Below, in pieces: positions 6,560 through 9,734 of a stretch of DNA of 9,734 nucleotides. The stretch is from Acidobacteriota bacterium (lineage in GTDB: Bacteria; Acidobacteriota; Polarisedimenticolia; J045). Position 1 is the stretch's first letter. Each line of letters starts with the position of its first letter. The stretch spans positions 1 to 9,734 of the forward strand of contig JALTMS010000654.1 in the NCBI GenBank assembly GCA_027001345.1, in the 5' to 3' direction. Under the pieces are notes generated by a model. That model made no database searches. It saw only the letters and a program-made list of their open reading frames with translations, and was not told the origin of the DNA. A program made the position numbers and the translations under genes.

Positions 6560-7767
6560 TGCTCAGTGGAGTCGTGATCGTGCTGGCCCTGGGCCTGGCC
6601 GCCTATCTGGTCTGGGCGCCGAGGCTGGCGGCAAGCCGGGACTGGAAGGCCACCCTCACTCCGCTGGCCTCGATCATGGGCAGTGGTTTTCTGGTCAGCG
6701 CGCCGCTGCTGGCGGCGGTGGTGGGGAATCTGGCGCTGGTGTTCATGGTCCTGTTGCTGGTGCTGGCCTATGGCGTGGGAAGCGCGATTCGCTTCAACAT
6801 TCGCTACTTCGAGCCGGTCGAGGACAGCGGTCACGGGCCGGCTCAGGAACTGGCGTTCGCCGCGCGTATCGTGCTGCTCGGCGCCTATTTCGTTTCCGTC
6901 AGCTACTACTTGCAGCTCCTGGCAGCCTTCGTGCTCCGAGCGGTGGGAGTACAGAGCGAAGTGCTGGCGCACATCTGCGCTACGGCCCTGCTCGGGGTGA
7001 TTGCGACGGTCGGTGTCTGGCGAGGGCTGGACGAACTGGAAGTCGTCGAGCGCTACGCCGTGAGTTTGAACCTGGGAGTGATCGCTGCATTGCTCGCGGC
7101 GCTGGCTGTTTACAACGGGCGCTTGCTGGTGACGGGACAGTGGGCCCTTGCTGATGTCTCTTCCGCTGTCGATCTGCGGGACTTGCGAGTCGTACTGGGA
7201 TTGCTGATCGTCGTGCAGGGCTTCGAGACGTCGCGCTACCTGGGTGAAGAACATCCTCCAGAGGTGCGCATCCGGACCATGCGGGCGGCCCAGGTGATCT
7301 CGGCAGCGATCTACGCCGCCTTCATTGCGCTGGCCACGGTCCTCTTTCGCTCCGACCTCGGCTCCGATGTCACGGCAATCATCAACATGACCGCGCCGGT
7401 GGCTGTGGTCCTGCCCGTGCTGCTCGGCATCGCTGCCATCGGCAGTCAGTTCTCCGCAGCGGTTGCCGACAATGCGGGAGCGGGGGGGCTGCTGGAGGAC
7501 ATCAGTCACCGGCGGTTGTCGTCCCGTTCGGCCTACCTGCTGATCTTCCTGATCACCGTTGCCCTGACCTGGCAAACCGATGTCAATCAGATCATCGCCT
7601 ACGCCTCTCGCGCCTTCGCCCTGTTCTACGCCCTTCAAGGAGCTGTCGCCTTGCTCATCGCGCGGGAGCGCAAGGATCTACCCTGGCGCGCCCTTCGCCT
7701 GGCGCTCTTCGCCACGATGACGACCTTCTGCCTGGCGGTGTTCCTGCTCGGACTCCCAGCCGAATGA
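6556..7767 (+). CDS. APC-superfamily-like permease (LeuT-fold transporter), substrate unknown
   Basis: This is a very hydrophobic protein of 403 residues with about eleven predicted helices, so an inner-membrane transporter. Two segments recall amino acid-polyamine-organocation transporters. One is the glycine-broken helix around MGSGFLVSAP (G42-S43-G44), as in the family's first core helix. The other is GFETSRYLGEEHPP (222-235), followed by RTMRAAQVISAAIY, which matches the core-helix-6 signature of a Phe-Glu pair, an acidic loop, Pro and a basic residue before the next helix. The first helix (about 3-20) may be an addition before the core. The start is ATG-ATG at 6556/6559; I see only a weak ribosome binding site there, so translation probably depends on coupling from the upstream frame. 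Linkage to the iron-sulfur gene suggests a shared task. The APC assignment rests on motifs read by eye; a non-transporter function remains possible. Confidence 0.6.
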   Translation: MMLSGVVIVLALGLAAYLVWAPRLAASRDWKATLTPLASIMGSGFLVSAPLLAAVVGNLALVFMVLLLVLAYGVGSAIRFNIRYFEPVEDSGHGPAQELAFAARIVLLGAYFVSVSYYLQLLAAFVLRAVGVQSEVLAHICATALLGVIATVGVWRGLDELEVVERYAVSLNLGVIAALLAALAVYNGRLLVTGQWALADVSSAVDLRDLRVVLGLLIVVQGFETSRYLGEEHPPEVRIRTMRAAQVISAAIYAAFIALATVLFRSDLGSDVTAIINMTAPVAVVLPVLLGIAAIGSQFSAAVADNAGAGGLLEDISHRRLSSRSAYLLIFLITVALTWQTDVNQIIAYASRAFALFYALQGAVALLIARERKDLPWRALRLALFATMTTFCLAVFLLGLPAE

Positions 7768-7822
7768 GGTGGGAGGGAAACCGTCGGCAGAACCGATCGT
7801 TGCACCCATCGAGAGTGATAGG

Positions 7823-8242
7823 ATGTTCGCCATGCGAGATGAAGGCTCTGCTCTGGTCGAAGACCTGCGCCGGGCGGTGTTGGTGGCATGGCTGGTGATC
7901 ACCGCCTCGGGGCTGTTGGTGCTGGGGGCCTTCCACCTGCTTCCCGCCGACGCGTTGCTGGCCCTCGCCGGACGCCTTCAGCTTGCGGCGCACGATCGAG
8001 ATCCCTGTGTTCTTTGCGGCATGACCCGCGGACTGCTCGCCCTGGCGCGCGGGCATGTGGAGCAGGCGATCGCGTGGAATCGGTGGTCGATCGTTTTCTA
8101 TGGCGTCGTGCTGGCCAATGCCTGGTTCGTCCTGATTCGGGTCGCCGGCACTGCGGCAATGTTCCGAGGGAAGAAGCGGCGGCTTTCGCCGTCGCGAGGA
8201 TCGTACCGGGCGGAGAGGGAGGAGAGATCATGCAGGTACTGA
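7823..8242 (+). CDS. DUF2752 family small membrane protein
   Basis: This protein has 139 residues. A helix at about 18-40 is followed by the family signature DPCVLCGMTRG (C62, C65, G66, T68, R69), then a short amphipathic part with WNRWS and a second long helix at about 92-115. The last 25 residues are basic (RGKKRR and onward) and presumably cytoplasmic. DUF2752 proteins carry this CxxCGxTR motif next to membrane helices; their function is not established, though the two Cys could bind metal or undergo redox change. The ATG at 7823 has GAGAG at 7811-7815. A second ATG is at 7832, and an in-frame GTG at 7769 would add an unconserved 18-residue tail. It lies 55 bases after the permease and overlaps the next gene by 13 bases, so it is probably in one operon. 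Family call good, function unknown. Confidence 0.72.
   Translation: MFAMRDEGSALVEDLRRAVLVAWLVITASGLLVLGAFHLLPADALLALAGRLQLAAHDRDPCVLCGMTRGLLALARGHVEQAIAWNRWSIVFYGVVLANAWFVLIRVAGTAAMFRGKKRRLSPSRGSYRAEREERSCRY
8217..8224 (+). promoter_or_regulatory. ribosome binding site of the small membrane protein gene
   Basis: GGGAGGAG is a strong site five bases before the ATG at 8230. It sits within the coding tail of the DUF2752 gene and decides the start of the next gene against much longer open frames upstream. Confidence 0.7.
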
Positions 8243-8478
8243 GTCTGGTGTGGGGCATTCTGGCGATTCTGGGGATGGTGGTCGGCTTCGTCCCCTGTCT
8301 CGGCGCGTTGAACTGGCTCAACATCCCCTTTGCAGCGGTCGGAGTGATCATCGGTGGCGTTGCCCTGGCCACTGCCGGAGACCGTCCGAAAGGCGCGAGC
8401 ATCGCGGGATTGATCTGCTGCGTGATTGCCGTCTTCTTCGGGATCGCTCGTCTTGCCCTCGGTGGAGGCCTGGTCTGA
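8230..8478 (+). CDS. small two-helix membrane protein (DUF4190-like)
   Basis: This protein of 82 residues is almost wholly membrane-embedded. A first helix (about 3-22) ends at FVPCLGALNW, followed by a glycine-rich second hydrophobic stretch (IPFAAVGVIIGGVALA). A short polar turn (GDRPKGAS) then precedes IAGLICCVIAVFFGIARLAL. The pattern of a 'VPCLG' turn, a glycine-rich helix and K/G-A-x-x-AGL before a last helix is typical of DUF4190-like small membrane proteins, whose function is unknown. The strong ribosome binding site and the 13-base overlap with the preceding gene support it as real. The frame is open far upstream, but that part is a shadow of the DUF2752 gene. Confidence 0.68.
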   Translation: MQVLSLVWGILAILGMVVGFVPCLGALNWLNIPFAAVGVIIGGVALATAGDRPKGASIAGLICCVIAVFFGIARLALGGGLV

Positions 8479-8574
8479 CGTCAATCGGCATTCTCTGCCA
8501 ACATCCGTGCCGGGCGGGCGCCGCAGAATCGAGCACTGCGCCGGCCGAGCGACTGATCCGGCGAGAGAGAAAAG

Positions 8575-9066
8575 ATGGATGTGCGCAAGTTGATCATCAA
8601 GGCGAAAGAGATCGAGGAGATGGCTGGAGAGAGGAAGATTCACTTCCTGAATCCGGAAGCCGAGCGGGTGAAGAAATCTCTGGGCGACGCGGTCGGTCTG
8701 CGGAACCTCGGCGTTCACGTGGTATCCGTCGATCCGGGGAAGGCGGCCACCGAGTACCACAAGCACTACTACGAAGAGGAGTGCATCTACGTTCTTTCGG
8801 GGGAGGGCCTGCTTGAAGTCGAGGGGGAGCACTTCCGTTTCGAGATGGGCGATTTCGTCGGCTTTCCGGCCAATACGGCGGCCTATTCGCTGGTCAATGA
8901 CGGTACGGACCTCCTGGTCTGCCTGGTTTTCGGGCAACGGCTCGAGCAGGACGTCGCGGACTACCCCAGACAGGGCAAACGGCTGTATCGGAACAGTGGT
9001 CGCTGGGACCTGGTCGACCTGGAGCAAGTTCGCGATCCGCGGGATCGGGCGCCACGGGGCAGGTGA
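8575..9066 (+). CDS. cupin-domain protein (COG3837-like)
   Basis: This is a cytoplasmic single-domain cupin of 163 residues. Motif 1 is EYHKHYYEEE, supplying H62, H64 and a glutamate at 68 or 69, followed by YVLSGEGLLEVEGEHFRFEMGD. Motif 2 is GFPANTAAYSLVND, where relatives usually have His in the position before LVN. The part after the barrel (GQRLEQDVADYPRQGKRLY, then RWDLVDLEQV) matches the tail of COG3837 cupins. Residues 1-40, rich in Lys and Glu, precede the barrel and are probably helical. The start has GAGAGAG at 8563-8569, six bases before the ATG. It sits 96 bases after the small membrane gene, so it may have its own promoter, though none is clear. Cupins of this kind bind metals or small ligands; substrate unknown. 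Confidence 0.82.
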   Translation: MDVRKLIIKAKEIEEMAGERKIHFLNPEAERVKKSLGDAVGLRNLGVHVVSVDPGKAATEYHKHYYEEECIYVLSGEGLLEVEGEHFRFEMGDFVGFPANTAAYSLVNDGTDLLVCLVFGQRLEQDVADYPRQGKRLYRNSGRWDLVDLEQVRDPRDRAPRGR

Positions 9067-9299
9067 CGTCAGAGCGCGCTTCCAGAGATGACGCCGATGG
9101 CGGCCTGTTGCCGGAAAGGCAGGAGGCCGAGGGGAGGGAAGAAGCCAGGCGGGGAGAGCAGCCGGACTGGCGGTGGCGATGGTCCCGGCTCCGAGCCGGG
9201 GGTCGAAACCGGCTACTGATGTGCCTCTGTCGAGCACCGGGCCCAGTGGGAGTGAGCGCAGAGGTGTGACGGGCTGCAACTCGGAAGGGAGCGTGGAGC
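9067..9299 (+). other. 233-base gap with a GC hairpin and a doubtful 68-codon frame
   Basis: A frame starting with GTG at 9063 (overlapping the cupin stop as GTGA) runs to 9269. Its product is Arg/Glu/Gly-rich without helices or motifs, as expected from random GC-rich sequence, so I do not call it a gene. CCCGGCT (9184-9190) pairs perfectly with AGCCGGG (9194-9200) around a three-base loop. It lacks a T run, so its role as a terminator after the cupin gene is uncertain. Confidence 0.4.
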
Positions 9300-9683
9300 A
9301 TGCAGTCGCTGAGATGGGTGGTGGTCTTGCTGGCAGTACTCGAAGGGAGCTGGCTGGCCTTTGACGGAGGTCGTGCCCTGGTGGTGGGAGAGTACGTGAC
9401 GCCCAGCTCGGGGTCGCACGCCGGCCAGCTTGGCCCGTGGTCGAAGGTCGTGGGGGCGGTGGGAATCGAGCCGCGCTCGACGCTGATGAAGTCGATCCAC
9501 CTCGTGCTGGGATTGGCCCTGCTGGTGATGGCGGTCTGCTTTGCGTTCCGCCTGCCCTGGGCCTGGGGGGGAATGATCGTCTGTGCGGCGCTGAGCCTGT
9601 GGTACCTTCCATTCGGAACGATTCTCGGTCTGCTTCAGATCGTCGTGCTCCTCCTGCCCGCCCTGCGCGGCGGCGGTGCATGA
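9300..9683 (+). CDS. small membrane protein of unknown function
   Basis: This protein of 127 residues has a first helix at about 4-21 that runs into AFDGGRALVVGEYVTP. A polar loop then carries the striking motif GQLGPWSKVVGAVGIEPRSTLMKS at about 42-65. Three further hydrophobic segments follow (about 66-82, 86-102, 105-122) before a short basic end. The loop looks conserved rather than random, but I cannot assign it to a named family. The ATG at 9300 has GGAAGGGAG at 9283-9291. The stop overlaps the next start (ATGA), so it is the first gene of a pair. The coding call is firm, the function open. Confidence 0.72.
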   Translation: MQSLRWVVVLLAVLEGSWLAFDGGRALVVGEYVTPSSGSHAGQLGPWSKVVGAVGIEPRSTLMKSIHLVLGLALLVMAVCFAFRLPWAWGGMIVCAALSLWYLPFGTILGLLQIVVLLLPALRGGGA

Positions 9684-9734
9684 CGCCGGCGCTCGAGAAC
9701 ACGGAGCGGCTGCGGCTACTGCACGTAACCGAGG
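9680..9734 (+). CDS. start of an unidentified gene, cut by window end
   Basis: An ATG at 9680 overlaps the preceding stop (ATGA), and the frame stays open to the window end: MTPALENTERLRLLHVTE, 18 residues. The LRLLHVTE stretch recalls the first strand of many glycosyltransferases and Rossmann-like proteins, but this is far too short to decide. The case for a gene rests on the overlap and continuous frame only; GCGGCGG before it is a poor ribosome binding site, which fits translational coupling. Confidence 0.42.
   Translation, partial: MTPALENTERLRLLHVTE

Noticed and set aside
6508..7638. 376-codon open frame on the minus strand
   Set aside because: It mirrors the hydrophobic permease, giving a Gln/Asp/His/Arg-rich product, which is the usual antisense image of a membrane protein.
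7769..7822. GTG start of the DUF2752 gene directly after the permease stop
   Set aside because: The added 18 residues look like translated intergenic sequence, and the ATG at 7823 has a better ribosome binding site. It cannot be fully excluded.
9063..9269. 68-codon frame overlapping the cupin stop by GTGA
   Set aside because: Its composition is that of random GC-rich sequence, with no hydrophobic segment or motif. The overlap alone is weak evidence.
8098..9702. 534-codon open frame on the minus strand
   Set aside because: It is antisense to four supported genes, and its product is Arg/Pro/Ser-rich with no domain. Long antisense frames are expected at this GC content.

Overview
This is a GC-rich stretch (roughly two thirds G+C by eye) in which every supported gene reads on the + strand. 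Genes are tightly packed, with ATGA/GTGA stop-start overlaps and GGAG-type ribosome binding sites, so it is bacterial. The KorA/KorB pair, the M16-type peptidase with an extra C-terminal domain and the many conserved hypothetical membrane proteins would fit an Acidobacteriota-like or other high-GC soil or sediment lineage. That placement is a guess, because nothing in the window is phylogenetically decisive. I saw no tRNA, rRNA, CRISPR array, insertion sequence or phage gene.

Layout. (1) Positions 2-1741 hold the C-terminal part of an M16 (pitrilysin/insulinase-like) peptidase-family protein, cut by the window edge. (2) Positions 1742-1926 are a non-coding leader with a strong hairpin. (3) Positions 1927-4811 hold korA and korB, a two-subunit 2-oxoacid (probably 2-oxoglutarate):ferredoxin oxidoreductase whose genes overlap by 4 bases. 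(4) Positions 4812-5117 have no convincing gene, but carry a promoter-like site and two adjacent inverted repeats. (5) Positions 5118-7767 hold a ten-helix NapH/NosR-like membrane iron-sulfur protein, then an APC-superfamily-like permease, linked through an 11-codon open frame that overlaps both. (6) Positions 7823-8478 hold a DUF2752 membrane protein and a small two-helix membrane protein, overlapping. (7) Positions 8575-9066 hold a COG3837-like cupin. (8) Positions 9300-9683 hold a conserved-looking small membrane protein, whose stop overlaps the start of another gene that runs off the window.

How the genes may work together. KorAB makes reduced ferredoxin while decarboxylating a 2-oxoacid. 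The membrane iron-sulfur protein encoded next could accept such low-potential electrons and pass them into the membrane. Its translational coupling to a permease raises the possibility of a redox-linked transport or membrane electron-transfer module. This link is inference: the Kor pair and the membrane pair are separated by 306 bases with their own promoter-like signal. The distal small genes have no assigned function. The window looks mainly like core metabolism plus poorly characterised membrane genes. The iron-sulfur protein/permease pair is the best candidate for something not yet described.
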